A stretch of DNA of 64,000 bases from Sipunculus nudus (taxonomy: Eukaryota; Annelida; Sipuncula; Golfingiida; Sipunculidae), in contig CM049317.1 of NCBI GenBank assembly GCA_026874595.1, forward strand, positions 66,258,618 to 66,322,617. The letters run 5' to 3'. The translations under genes and the position numbers were made by a program. The notes under the pieces were generated by a model that searched no databases, was not told where the DNA came from, and saw nothing but the letters and a program-made list of their open reading frames with translations. Of this stretch, positions 1-11,989 are shown piece by piece. Numbering within the stretch: the stretch's first letter is position 1; each line of letters starts with the position of its first letter.

Positions 1-472
1 AATAGATATTCACTAGTGTTTTGGTGAATTAGACAAAAAATCTTATAATTGAGGGACGACTCAGCCCCGCTTTATATTACCACAAATAAAATGTTTATAC
101 TGTTGAATGTAAATTTGATGATAATGTCACAGTTTAGTGTTATTCGTATTTCTTTTTTTTGGGTATAAATTAATGTTATAAAACTAAGAATATTTAAGTG
201 AATAGAAAATATACCTAATCAAGTCAAATGATATGCTTATATTTATAAGTAATAATAAGGATGATTGGACGTCCAACCTACATTCCTTTCCGCCGTGCGG
301 TGGCAATGCCTGTCCCTCAGCACTGACACTCCGTGAGAGAGCAAGCCGCACGGACAGGTTACAGTGTGATAACATGTTTAACCCCTAATTTATAACATCT
401 ACGATATATACATGGTTATATATATGTAATACATGTAAATCGATGGACTCCCAACAAAGATATGTCCTGAAA
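1..472. other. AT-rich stretch, no gene recognised
   Basis: No coding similarity is seen on either strand. The stretch lies immediately 3' (on the minus strand) of the LINE ORF1 remnant, where a reverse transcriptase frame would be expected, but no such motif is visible. The element is therefore truncated or rearranged here. Confidence 0.5.
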
Positions 473-1382
473 TTATTTTTCCACCGTGTGAACAGACTCT
501 GGAGTGGACGCCATCTGTGGGGTGTTTTTAACAGTTTCAGAATACAATTGAGGTGGATTTTGCGTCAGCTCTTCGGACCATTGTTGGAGCTCTTGAGAGT
601 TCACAAAACGCATTGTCTTTGCGGTCATGTCTCTGATGAACACCACCCCGTCCCTGGTCCAACAGTCGTTGATGCGATTTTCGCGTTTTAGTCGTAGTGC
701 TGACTGAAACATGCCTAGTCGGGTACGAGTCAGATCCTCGTTCACAAAGAGTCCCCTGGCTTTGTTACCTGCCATTTTCAGTTTGGATTTAGCTTTATAA
801 CTAAGTCCTTTGTTTTATGTGAAAGGAATTTCACTAAGATTGGTCTGGGCTTACTCGATCCCTGTTGTCGTCCAACTCGGTGACTGCACTCAATGTCGTC
901 GCCACTGATTGTTACCCCCATCAGTTCTTTCGCCATGCTGACCACCATTTCCTCCGTATTTTCTTCTTTCTCCTCCATCCACATATTATTTATTCTTACT
1001 GAATTAACTCTAGAATACTGCTGTTGTTGGTCCAATTCCCCTTTCAAATCACACACCGATTTTTCTAAGTGTACAATACGCATTGACAAATCTGCGATCT
1101 TTTGTTCATACACTTCTAATGTTTGATCCACTGCCGTATCTAAAATGTTTTTCAGGATTGTTTGAACAGATGGCGAAGTTAAGGCATTTGTGAAATATAA
1201 TGTGAATTTATCAGAGCCAGTGGAAAGTCATCAGAGGAGTCAGAAGAATTCATGTTACTTCGTTTAGTATTCTTGTTATTGGCAGAGGAAGTCTCCGGAG
1301 ATTCACTCAAAATTCTCTTTTTATCACGACCCGATTCGGATTGCTTTGCTTTTGGAGGCATTCCTAAATTTTGAGGAGCCAA
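473..1382 (-). pseudogene. LINE (non-LTR retrotransposon) ORF1 remnant
   Basis: Three adjacent minus-strand frames read as one ORF1-type protein of about 300 residues. The N-terminus is basic and serine-rich (MPPKAKQSESGRDKKR, in 1356-1220). A probable coiled coil follows (VYEQKIADLSMRIVHLEKS). Then comes the typical ORF1 stretch with a HRVG motif and PRPILVKF, and a C-terminal part with FVNEDLT and CWTRDGVVFIRD. ORF1 proteins of CR1/L2/jockey-type LINEs bind RNA and act as nucleic acid chaperones; that role is inferred from the family. A frameshift near 1200-1215 and an in-frame TGA at 778-780 break the frame. The next codons continue in register, so the break is one nonsense change. No endonuclease or RT frame follows. 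Confidence 0.75.
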
Positions 1383-1640
1383 GAAGTTGAATATTTAGTT
1401 AGTTTAGATTTTATTCATGGAAAATGCCCTTGACCTATTGTTAACACTAAAGAAATTGACTGTCAACTCGAAGTGACATTTTCTTTTTCAGTTTTCTTCA
1501 CTTTAATCCAGAACTGGAACACGAGAGTTGCACTGTCTATTGTGTGTAACTTTTACATTCATTTATTGTAACACCTGACGTATCTCAAATTCATTAACTC
1601 TTCACAATCATTAATAAAAGCGGAGCTGGTCCTACCTGGC
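1383..1640. other. Non-coding spacer
   Basis: AT-rich sequence upstream of the minus-strand LINE ORF1. It could be the LINE 5' region, but nothing diagnostic is visible. Confidence 0.4.
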
Positions 1641-2369
1641 CTTACTCGATCAGCGCCATCTAGTCAATATCCACAAATTGCTAGCAAATTGCTACTTTGA
1701 CAGCCAGGCCCTCACTCTCCTGGGCGCCCAGGTCGCCAATTGCTAGCATTTTGGGGATACCCCCCCCCTAAATTTTTTTTCGCGTCAATCTGCGAATAGC
1801 TACCATATTGCTACTTTGACAGCCAGGCCCCCTCTCTCCTTGTTGCCCCGGACGCAAATTTATTAGCAATTTGCGAATACCCCCGGCCAATTTTTTTTCG
1901 GGTCAATCCGCAAATTTCTAGGAAATTGCTACTTTGACAGCCATGCCCTCACTCTCCTGGGCACCCAGGTCGCCAATTGCTAGCACTTTGGGGATAACCC
2001 CCTCCCCCCCCCCCTTTCAATTTTTTTCGGGTCAATAGCGAATTGCTAGCAAATTGGTACTTGCACAGCCAGGCCCCCTCTCACCTAGGTCGCAAATTGC
2101 TAGCAATTTGCGGATGCCCAACCCCCTGGCCAATTTTATTCTGGTAAATCAGCAAATTGCTAGCAAATTTCTACTTTGACAGCCAAGCCCCCTCTCTCCT
2201 GTTTACCCCGGTCACAAATTGCTATTAATTTTCGGATACCCCCGGCCATTTTTTTTCTGAAAATCCGCAAATTGCTTGCAAATTGCTACTTTGACAGCCA
2301 TGCCCCCTCTTTCCTGGACGCCCAGGTCGCAAATTGCTAGAAATTTGCGGTCACCAGGCGGTCATTTTT
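1640..2369. repeat. Minisatellite with ~119-bp unit, about 6 copies
   Basis: The phrase TACTTTGACAGCCA recurs near 1693, 1812, 1929, 2172 and 2288, with a variant near 2058, giving a period of 114-129 bp. Each unit has the order CAAATTGCTAGCAAATTGC, a C-rich CAGGCCCCCTCTCTCCTGG block, the palindrome CAAATTGCTAGCAATTTG (perfect at 2093-2110, decayed in other units), a C-run and a T-run followed by CGGGTCAATCCGC. Two more units lie at 4568-4800. The HINE-like element at 2370-4560 separates the two parts. Confidence 0.85.
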
Positions 2370-2654
2370 AGCTCAGCTGACTAGTCATGCTGGGCTATAG
2401 CGATGGGTCTTTGTCCGTCGTCCTTCCGTCTGTCCGTCCGCCCAGCCGTCCGTCCGTTAGCAGGGCACAAAGCATAACCGTAGGAGTTAGGGCCATGAAC
2501 CCTATGCAGTCTTAGAGGTTCTAAAAAGATCTCCTTGCAAACCTGAAATTAGGTCACTGCGACCTATATTCTCAAAGTTATGGGGTGTGTTTGCACCCCC
2601 CAGAAATAATTCTTTTAGCCAAAATTTTCATCCCAAACCTCACATCTTTCACAT

Positions 2655-3200
2655 ACAGCTCACCTACCAACAGGGGAATACCATAATTATTTTGAGGTCA
2701 CAAGGTCAAAGTCAAGGTCACAAAACCAACTTTTTTGAAAAGCTTGTGGATGCATTTTAAGCCAAACCTTTCATCCCAATTCTTTGATCTTTCACATATA
2801 GCTCACCTACTAAGTGGGAGAAGAATCCTATAGATGTTGAGGTCACAAGGTCAAAGGTCAGGGTCACAGGATCCACTTCTTTGAAAAGGTTGTGGACACA
2901 TTTCAAGCTAGACCTTTCCTTCCAAACCTATCGCTTCTCTGCCAACAGGGGAAAAGACCTGTTGATTTTGAGGTCAAAGGTCAAGTCCACAGCACCCTCT
3001 TCTTGCATGGAGTCATTTTCAGGCAAACTTTTCAATCTATACTTTCCATCTGTCATATATGGCTTACCTACTAATAGGGGAAGAAGCCTATTGATGTTGA
3101 GTTCAAAAGGTCAAAGGTCAAGGTCACAATATTGTTCTAAATGCTTGTGAACATATTTCAAGTGAAACTGTTCAACCCAAACCTTCAGTCTTTCACATAT
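2655..3200. repeat. Tandem ~130-143-bp units rich in AGGTCA
   Basis: Four diverged units begin with a form of CTCACCTACCAACAGGGGAA near 2660, 2803, 2935 and 3063. Each carries strings of AGGTCA spaced by 0-2 bases (for example AGGTCAAAGGTCAAGGTCAC) and a CAAACCTTTCATCCCAAA-like block. They lie inside the 2370-4560 element. Short frames in 2881-3150 are by-products of the repeat. Confidence 0.7.
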
Positions 3201-3299
3201 GCCACATCTATGCATCACTCAATGTGATTCAAACTTCATATTTTTGGGTCTTTTTGCATGAAGAAATAACTAATTGATTTTGAGGTCAGCTGTTCAGGA

Positions 3300-4500
3300 G
3301 GTTAAAGGTTGTAGGTCTAAGTTATTCACTCATTGGTTGCCAAGTAATTACACCCGGCCAGATGTAATTGGTTAGTAGTTACCCATCATTTAGAAAGAAT
3401 CCAGTTGATATGTGGGCAAAAGGCCAAGGTCATAGGTCAGGTCAAATAATTTTGTAGACCATCTCTATTTTTCTTGTATATATAAGCTTGCATTCCAGCT
3501 GGTACATCTCACCGTGTGGCTGTAATTGTGAGTGACACTGGTGACATATGACTCCCTTTTGTATCAGGCTATTAAGTGATAAGGCTGAGTGATAAGTACC
3601 TCGTTACTGCATAACAAAACACTGTTGTTGGAATACTTCAGCCAGGAATTAACACTATGCGAGTATAGTATTAAGGTTTAGCTACTGATTTATGAGATGA
3701 TGGGAACATTTTGCAGTTTATTTTATGGAATCATAGCAATAAACTTAGTTTCCTAGATATCTGAATATTTTTATATAAAACACCACACATGCCTTTTGAA
3801 TTGTTTTGGACATTCATTACTGTAACATCATTTGGAGAATTTGCCCCAAGTTTGGTCTCTTATTGGAGGATGTGTGATATTAAATGTCAGACTTGTCAGA
3901 AATCCATTATGTCTGCCAGTTAGCCACCTTGGAAATCCTTTTTTCAGTGCAGTTTCAGAAATTTTCCTTCAATTTTTGGTCCGATTTAGAGAATGGTTGT
4001 TGTCTGATTTCAGACCTGTCAGAAGTCCAAAATGGCCACCAGGCAACCATCTTTAAATTCCTTTTGATCATATTATCTCAAGAACTGTTAAAGTGAAGGC
4101 AGTCCGACGTATATTAATGTAATCTTGCAAAGGATTGGGTCAAATATTTCTTAATAAATATTATCATCATATATGAAAGTGCAGTACAGTTGGCTTGTAT
4201 TGAATAAAAATTCATACAGAAGCACCTGTTTTTCAATAATTCTTGCATTGATTTCCTTGTTTTTTTTGCTATTTATTTTGATCTTATTTTGCCCTTTGTG
4301 GTGTTCCTTTTGAGACTGGCAGGTATCAAGTAAGTATGGGAATAGTTCTGGATACCTTAACAATCATACATTTTCCTCAGACCATCAATTCACTGTGTTT
4401 TAACCAGACATATGTGATATATATTTCTGTTGTCGTAGAAAATTTCAACAAATTGGCAAATTGGTTCTTCGAAATTTGACTGGTAGTTGCATGTGAATCT
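3300..4500. other. Element interior, unassigned
   Basis: AT-rich sequence with no recognisable coding potential. Near 3880-4110 there are short repeated phrases (CAGACTTGTCAGAAATCCA near 3889 and CAGACCTGTCAGAAGTCCA near 4010), so this part is also repeat-derived. It belongs to the span between the two ends of the HINE-like element. Confidence 0.4.
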
Positions 4501-4567
4501 CAGGCCATGATGTCGCAGGTCATGCTTGGCAGCTGAGCGTCATGACCCATGGGTCACTTGTTTTTTT

Positions 4568-4800
4568 CTCGGGTAAATCCGCTCCAGGGCTCCCTGGTCG
4601 CAAATAGCTGGCAATTTGGGGATACCCCCCGGCCATTTTTTTTCTGGTCCATCCGCAAATTGCTTCTTTGACAGCCAGGCCCCTTCTCTCCTGGTCGCCT
4701 AGGTCGCAAATTGCTAGCAATTTGCGGATACCCCGTGGCAATTTTTTTTTGGTAAATCCGCAAATTGCTTGGAAATTGCTACTGTGTAAAAGAATGCTTT
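4568..4800. repeat. Two further units of the 119-bp minisatellite
   Basis: The same unit resumes right after the HINE-like element. The palindrome CAAATTGCTAGCAATTTG is perfect at 4707-4724. The T-run and following CGGGTAAATCCGC at 4561-4580 complete the unit interrupted at 2361-2369. Confidence 0.8.
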
Positions 4801-5865
4801 TAAAGTAGATTTTGAATGTGAGAAAATAAATAGAATATTTGATGGGTATGCGTCGTTCAAATCACACGGTACCGCTGAGAATCCGGATGCCGTGTTTGAT
4901 GGCAACAGCTGACCTGAATCTACGCCGGTTCTGCAATAATCAAAATAAAACCGTTAAATGACAGCCTAGGTTAAGCTTGTTTCATTCAGTTGCCGAGGTA
5001 TTCTATGAATAAGGTACAAGAGCTTTGTACGATATCGGGAATAATTTATTGACAAGATCATTGGCTGTGGAAACAGCATATTGATGAGCTTAATCATGTT
5101 TATACCGATTTTAAAAACTTTTATTTCCTCGCCACTAGACGCCGGTGCCGCTCTTCTGACAGGTCGTGATTATTTACGATGTGGTCGCCGTCACCATGCT
5201 CAGTCTGAGCACAGGCGCTTGCATCCCTGTCGGTGCACTTTTCAGAGCGCTACACCACTAAATAATGCTTGTCAGTAACTTGTATATGAACAAGTTACTG
5301 AAAAGCATTTTTTTACTGGTTTAGCGTTTAGAAACGACTTATCACAAATCGTACGTATGTTAGGGAACCCTGGGTATCCACCTCTTGTTTAGATCATTGT
5401 ATATGTTCTGTAGGTGCCTTTTGCAGCTACGAATTTTTTGATTGATAATGATTGTTTCTTCTGACCACCTACCGTAATGTGTTTATACGTTGGTTGCTTA
5501 CCAGATCGTTTCGCGTCAACAAGTTCAAGGGGGAACTTGACACTTTAAACTATCAATGGCATTTCCTAGACATTTTGAACATGATATCTAAAGGCATACT
5601 TTGTAAAATATAACAAAGTAAAATTTCGGGGTCAATGTGCTCATTTTTGTGGTATATGAAGTTGAAAATGGACACTTTTGGCGGGTTTTTATATGATATT
5701 TTAACTAAGGGGGAACCAAAAGTACCATATTTCGGAAAACAGACCAATGTATTTTTCATAAATTCTAAATAAACATGCAGAATTAAATATCAATCTTATT
5801 TTTAAACACAAAAATGTGTATGTCAATGGGTTGAATTTTAAAATATTAGGCTAAAATATGAAAAT
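4800..5865. other. Non-coding stretch with one stem-loop
   Basis: No coding similarity is seen. Arms at 5264-5282 and 5291-5309 are inverted complements (18 of 19 positions) around an 8-base loop and are followed by a T-run. The frame at 5081-5278 matches nothing known to me. Confidence 0.4.
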
Positions 5866-6220
5866 TCTGGAGATTATTAGTTTAATAAACTCCCCAAAGG
5901 TGGCGCTGGTGGGGAGCCATTATAGAACTCGGGCTTCGGAGCGACTGTAGGATCACTAGAGCACTCTCGACGTGGTTATGACTTTGAGTGAATACGGACG
6001 GACGTAATGATGTTTAGGATTTATGTAGGATGGAGGAGAGAAAATGGCAGATAAAAATAAGTGGCAAAATCAAAGAACAGTATGACTTCATGTATATCCT
6101 ATGGTTGTTGGGATGAAGCCCGCGTTCTATAGTGGTAGGCCTACCAAATTGTGGAGATTATTAGTTTAGTAAACCCCCGAATGGTGGCGCTGGTCGCTGT
6201 GAGACAGAGAGCAAGTCCGC
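5866..6220. repeat. Pair of direct repeats ~284 bp apart
   Basis: GGAGATTATTAGTTTAATAAAC followed by GGTGGCGCTGGT occurs near 5869-5912 and again near 6153-6196 with few changes (the motif is quoted in two parts). The sequence between differs from the sequence after. It may be one and a half units of a tandem repeat. No gene is seen. Confidence 0.55.
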
Positions 6221-6439
6221 ACATAAATGGCTTCTGGCGTCAACAATGTATAATTAGCTTTTAAAATGCCCATATAAAACGAAATATAAATATTAGGACA
6301 AAAACAATATAGGTATATACTAATTTTCTCTTTAAAATTACACCATCAATGTCGCTTACAATCATTTGGTGATATTTTTGCTCCGTTTTGTTATATACTT
6401 GCAACTGTCATAACTGACAGTTGACAAGATAGCCGCTGC

Positions 6440-7665
6440 CCTTGGTATATTCCTGCACTTGAGCTTTTTCTGGTGATAATCTGTTTCCAAGTGAAAATGT
6501 GGTACTATCTAAAATTATTGAATAAAGCTGTTACGCTATTCATGCCTACTTTTCTCAAATGGTGCCCTGAAGCGATGACGTTTCATGACGTTAAAGTCAC
6601 AAACGGCAAAATAAGTAGCCCCATGACAATATTAATCCACCAGATATTCTTAATTTGCAGCGTCATCAGTAGAGGGCGCCTAAAGGGAATCTTCAAGGAC
6701 AGTTGGACCACTCAAAACAATGTTATGTGGCTACTTCTTGCGCAAAAACCGATTACTAAGATTCTGCAGAGTCTGGTCTACAAGAAAATTCCCCAAGATC
6801 GATGGACATGCCAAGTTTCAGACAAATAAATTTAACCACTCCTGAAATATGAGTAATTTTCGCCCAAAATGAACGCACGGATGAATGCCACTCAAGAATG
6901 CTTGCAGATGACGCCACCAGTCTTGAGTACCAGATGGAGGTATACAAGCACTACGGACATGCACAATTTCTGCCAAATACGACAAACAACTCTTGAGAAA
7001 AGGGCAAAAATGTACTCTATGACTACAGGAAGTAAGGTGACGTCACCTGTCTGGTCTACGAGATTACCCTCCAAGACGAATGGACATGCCAAATTTCATA
7101 CCCTTTCATTGAATCACTCCTGAGATATGAGCAATTTCCGACAAAAGCAAACGTACGGATGGACGCCATGCAAAATAATTGCAGATGGTGCCACCAGTCC
7201 GAGATTGAGGTATTCAAGATCTATGGACATGCACAATTTCAGCCCAATACCACATACCACTCCTGAGAAAAGGGCATGAATTTATTCTATGAAAATGGGA
7301 AGGTAGGTGTCACCACCTTTCTGGTCTACGAGATTACTCTCCAAGATGGATGGACATGCCAAATATCTGACCAATACTTTGAACCAATCTTGAGAATCAG
7401 AGATATGACAAATTGTCACCCAATGCAAACGTACGGATGGAAGTCATGCAAGAACGATTGCAGGTTGTCACCTGTCTTTATTAGGCACAACTTCATAGTT
7501 GCGCGAATAGTTCTGCCACGTCTCGGAAAGATTGGTCCAAGGGTCTCAGAGAAGTTCTCCGGAAACGAACGCTGCGGCCCTGGAACCCGGTCAAAAACAG
7601 TATACGCGAAACTTTGGTTTGGCGAATACAATAAGCAACAAGTGACAAATTGGTCATGACGCTCA
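6440..7665 (-). repeat. Tandem ~125-bp repeat family, minus orientation
   Basis: Phrases such as GGACATGCCAAATTTCA, ACTCCTGAGATATGAG and GGTCTACGAGATTACCCTCC recur at regular spacing. In reverse complement they match the array at 31850-34330 (for example 33110-33270). The left-facing end near 7641-7665, AAGTGAC...GGTCATGACGCTCAG, resembles a decayed form of the palindromic 3' end seen at 4543 and 57602. Frames at 6473-6829, 6869-7123 and 7276-7659 are accidental. Confidence 0.65.
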
Positions 7666-7799
7666 GACGACTGTTATGTTGACTATTTTGGTATTTATGG
7701 TATTTCGCTGATCATCGCTGCCCTCATAGCTTCGTCAAGAACATGTATTTTAAACGGTGCCAATACACACTCTCTACCAGCCAAATATGTCTATTAATA

Positions 7800-9352
7800 A
7801 TCCTTAAAATACGACTGGTTTTCTTTTTTTTTAATCCTGCTTGATATAAAAGTGTTATAAAATTATAAATATATAAACAAATATATAAATACGCTAAACA
7901 ACCAATTAAGTTTGGTATCAGCAGAAAGTACTTTTCCATGGAAGTCACATGGTATAATTTTAGGGTGGCACAAGTGAGCCTCTTAAAGCAGTCAGATGCG
8001 ACTATTATTCTTTTTTTCATTTTGCTTGAAATTTTAAGTGTTATAAAATTTTAAATACGCTAAACAACTCATCAAGCTTGGTATCAGTGGAAAGTACCTT
8101 TCACTGGTGGACATGTTGTTTAAACTTTAGAGTGGCAAAAGTGAGCGTTTTAGAGCACCCTGATATGACGATTATTCAATTTTTCATCATTTTCGTGTGA
8201 ATTTTAAAGTGTTATTTATCTTTAAATACGCTAAACAACGCATTACGTTTGGTATCCACTAACCACGGAAAGTACCTCTCACTGGTAGTCACATGGTATA
8301 AATTTTAGAGTGACACCAGTGAGCGTTTTAGAACAGTCTGATATGACTTTTATTCATTTTTTTTAATATTGCGTGTTTTTTAAAGTGTTGTAAAATTTTA
8401 AATACGCTAAACAACCCATTGAGTTTGGTATCAGCGGAAGGTGCTTTTCACTGATGGACACATTGTATGAATTTTAGAGTGGCACAAGTGAGCGTTATAG
8501 AGCAGCCTTTTACGACTCTTATTCATTTTTTCTTAATATTGCGTGTTTTGAATTTAAATTCTAAATACACTAAACAACCCATCACGTTTGGTATCAACGG
8601 AAAGTGCTTTTCACTTGTAGACACCCGGTATAAATTTTATAGTGGCACAAGCGAGCGTTATAGAGCAGCCTTTTACGACTATTATTCATTTTTCCTTATA
8701 TTTTGCGTGAATTTTTAAGGTATTATATATCTGTAAATACGCTTAACAGCCCATCACTTTTGGTTTTAAAAGAAAGTACTTTTCCATGATAGTCACATTA
8801 TTTAAATTTTAGAGTAGCAGAAGCGAACATTATAGAGCAGCCTGTTACGACTATTATTCATTTTTTTTTAATTTCGTGTTAATTTTAAAATATATTATAT
8901 ATCTATAATACGCTAAACTACTCATAAAAGTCTGTACTTTGGTACTTTTCCATGGTAGTCACATGGTAGATATTTTAGAGTGGCACAAATACGCATTTTA
9001 GAGCAGTCTGATACGACTATTATTCATTTTATTTGATATCGAGTGGATTTTAAAGTGTTATTATTTATTGATTTTCCTATTTGTTTTAGAGCAGCCTCAT
9101 GCAAGTATTATTCATATTATTTTCAGCAATTTCACTTGAATTTCAAAGTAATATTCTTAATACGCTAAACAACCCAGCTAGTTTGGAATCAACGGAAAGT
9201 AGTTTAACTAGTAGACTACCGATGTTAATTTTAGAGTGGCGCAAGTGAGCGTTTTATAGCAGCCTGGTATGACTTTTATTCATTTAATTTACTTTCGCGT
9301 GGATTTTAAACTGTTATATATCTTTAAATACGCTACACAACCCATCCAGGTT
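7800..9352 (+). repeat. ~167-bp tandem units, left arm
   Basis: About eight units carry TTTTAGAGTGGCACAAGTGA and TACGCTAAACAACCCATCA. The GTGGCACAAG landmarks fall near 7967, 8129, 8308, 8477, 8640, 8812, 8978 and 9233. The last interval is longer and contains a partial unit. Short frames here (7724-8020 minus, 8467-8718) are by-products. Confidence 0.85.
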
Positions 9353-10431
9353 GGATAAAAGTCGTATCAGGCTGCTCTAAAACGCTCACTTGTGCCACTC
9401 TAAAATTTATACCATGTTTCTACCAGTGAAAACTACTTTCCGTTGATACCAAACGTGATTGCTTTGTTATCGTATTAAAGATATATATAACACTTAAAAA
9501 TTCACGCGAAATAAAAAGAAATTAGTAATAGTCGTGTCAGGCTGCTCTAAAACGCTCACTTGTGCCACTCTAAAATTTATACCATGTGGCTAACATGGAA
9601 AACTACTTTCCGTTGATATCCAACTTGATGGGTTGTTTAGCGTAAAATTTAATAACACTATAAAATCCACGCGATAGTAAAATAAAATGAATAAAAGTCA
9701 TAACAGACTGTTCTTAAACACCCACTTGTGCCACTCTAAAATTTATACCATGTGACTACCATGGAAAAGCGCTTTTCGTATATACCAATTTGATGGGTTA
9801 CTTAGCGTATTTTAAATTTTAAAACACTTGAAAATCCACACGAAATTAAAAAAATGAATAATAATGGTATCAGACTGCTCTAAAACGCTCCCTTGTGCCA
9901 CTCCAAATTTATACCATGCAGCTACCACTGAAAGTTTTTTCCGTTGGTATCAAATTTGATGGGTTGTTTAGCGTAATAACAATTTTACAACACCTTTAAA
10001 TTCACGCGAAATTAAAAAAAAATTAATACTTGTCGTATCAGGCTGCTCTTAAACGCTCACCTGTGCCATCTTACAATTTATACCATGTGACTACCATGGA
10101 AAAATTCTTTCCGTTGATACAAAACTTGATGGGTTTTATAGCGTATTTAAAGATATATAACACTTTAAAATTCACGAAATTAAAAAAAAAAATGAATAAA
10201 AGTCGTTTCAGGCTGCTCTAAAACGCTCACTGTTGCCTCTCTAAAATTTATACCATGTGGCTACCATTGAAAAGTACTTTCCGTTGATTGCAAACTTGAT
10301 GGGTTGTTTAGCGTTTTTAAAGATGAATAAAAATTCAAGCGAAATAATAAAAAATGAATAATAGTCGTACCTGGCTGCTCTTGAACGCTCACTTGTGCCA
10401 CTCTAAAATTTATTCCATGTGGTTAACATGG
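9353..10431 (-). repeat. ~167-bp tandem units, right arm, first part
   Basis: The same units occur in reverse orientation, with landmarks TCACTTGTGCCACTCTAAAA near 9393, 9560, 9730, 9895, 10065, 10235 and 10395. The array is cut at 10431 by the LTR retrotransposon and resumes at 16941. Confidence 0.85.
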
Positions 10432-11242
10432 TGGCACGGAACCAATATATAAAAAGATCACGTATGCGTTATGACAGAAAATTCTGTAACGGAGATAAAA
10501 AAAATCAGATTCTGTAACACTAGGCAGCGAGATATGTCTAGGGGAATGAATAAAGAAGTCAGTGGTTTTTTGTTAACAAATAACTATAATTTATTCTTAG
10601 AACAACCCTAACAATACAATACACTAAATCAATACAATTATACAGTAAAACAGCGGTATAACAACAAGTTAATACAGTTACACAGAAAAACAATGCCCAC
10701 AGTGCATGGATACCAAAACCATCACAACGATAAGTCTTTTAAATGTAAACTCCCGGAGAATGACAGTCCAGTGGAAAGTTCTTGCAACAACCGAGAAAGT
10801 ATCTGAAGTCCAAATGCATAAAACCCAGGAGAAAGTCTTTGAAAATGTATAATTGCCGCATTCTTCGGATAAGGTCCTAGAATATGACACACACTTCTGC
10901 GTCCGCTGGAATCTTCTCTGCTCTCTGCCCTGCCCTTTCTAAAACACGGCCCCTTTATATACCTTCACACCTCAAGCCGAGAGTTTTCCACTTCTCGAAC
11001 AGTCCATAAGATCTTGCACAGTAAACACGCATTTCAGGAATTATCGAGAAGAACAAAGCCGTGTGTATCTCCACACACCAGGGTCATCACGTGACCAACG
11101 ACCAGGCGTGAAAACCCAAGGCTTACATGACAACGAGAGTTCAACCAGTACGGATTAAACATAGAATGTAAGACGCGGCCAGTCACGAGTGCAACAACAG
11201 GAGTAACGCCCGTGTCACATAATAAAAAGAGCACCTGTAACA
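10432..11242 (-). repeat. 3' LTR of copy A
   Basis: In element sense it starts TGTTACAGGTGC (right edge) and should end GTAACA. Here the left edge is decayed to TGGCACGG. It contains a TATA-like GGTATATAAAGGG on the minus strand (10951-10963) and AATAAA (minus, near 10590), as expected for promoter and poly(A) signals. The flanking purine tract on the minus strand is GGACGGGGAG, just right of 11242. Confidence 0.8.
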
Positions 11243-11369
11243 CTCCCCGTCCTGTGAGAAAAAAGAAAGTTTTCACGAAAAACTTTCTTTTTCCGATCAC
11301 AATCACTGAATTTTCGCAACCTCTCAAAAATCATCTACAACATTACATCAACATCTTGTTTACAACATT

Positions 11370-11845
11370 TCATAAACATCTCGATAAGCAATCAGCAAGT
11401 ACTTTGTCTTTCCCTTTAATGTGTATGATATCAAGATTGTAATCCTGTAAGAACAAACTCGAACCCAACAATCTTTGATTTTTACACTTCAAATTGTTCA
11501 TAAACGTGAGGGGATTGTGATCACTGAAGACAGTGATAGGCCTGACTGATGAAGTAACATAAATTTCAAAATGTTGCAACGCCAAAATTAAAGCCAAACA
11601 TTCTTTTTCAATAGTGGAGTAGTTTTTCTGGTTTGCATTAAACTTTCTTGAGAAATAACAAATTGGATGATCTATGCCGTTATTGCCTTCCTGTAACAAC
11701 ACAGCACCAGCAGCAGTATCACTAGCATTTACAGCTAACTTAAAAGGTACAGAAAATTCTGGAGCTGCTAAAACTGGCGAACTTTGCAGAATTGCTTTAA
11801 AATTCTGAAATGCATTTTCACACTGAACACTGAAACTTTTGTTTC
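11370..11845 (-). pseudogene. Copy A RNase H domain
   Basis: The reading shows YSTIEKECLALILALQHFE, VFSDHNPLTFMNN and IHIKGKDKVLADCLSR, the standard Ty3/gypsy RNase H sequence that degrades the RNA strand of the hybrid. The frame at 11370-11702 is open. Upstream, the connection region (to about 11990) has indels. It is the most 3' domain and is followed directly by the 3' LTR. Confidence 0.8.
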
Positions 11846-11989
11846 TTCTTTAACAAATTAGTGAAAGGTTCAGCTACAGCAGAAAATTTTGGACAAAACT
11901 TCCTGTAGTATCCAACCATATCAAGAAAACGCATTATTTGCTTTTTGTTTTCTGGTCTGGGAAATGCAGAAATATCTCACCTATCTTAG

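Larger units (their letters stand above)
2370..4560 (+). mobile_element. HINE/Helentron-like non-autonomous element
   Basis: The left end is AGCTCAGCTGA directly after TTTTT. The right end is GCAGCTGAGCGTCATGACCC, then ATGGGTCACTTG, directly before TTTTTTT. The left GCTCAGCTGA and the consensus right TCAGCTGAGC are inverted complements (one mismatch in this copy). A 14-bp palindrome at 4543-4556 precedes the 3' end. The interior has (TCCG)n-type tracts near 2415-2455 and ~130-143-bp repeats. No protein is encoded. Short subterminal inverted repeats, a 3' palindrome, internal minisatellites and a T-tract target are features of Helentron-derived HINE elements; assignment to that class is inference. 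Confidence 0.55.

Noticed and set aside
443-691. Plus-strand frame of 82 residues
   Set aside because: Antisense shadow of the LINE ORF1; no independent motif.
2680-3130. Strings of AGGTCA resembling nuclear-receptor direct repeats
   Set aside because: They recur in each unit of a decayed tandem repeat far from any gene; the repeat explains them better than regulation.
7800-10431. CRISPR-like array of ~167-bp units
   Set aside because: Units are long and diverged throughout with no constant repeat and unique spacer, and the DNA is animal nuclear.
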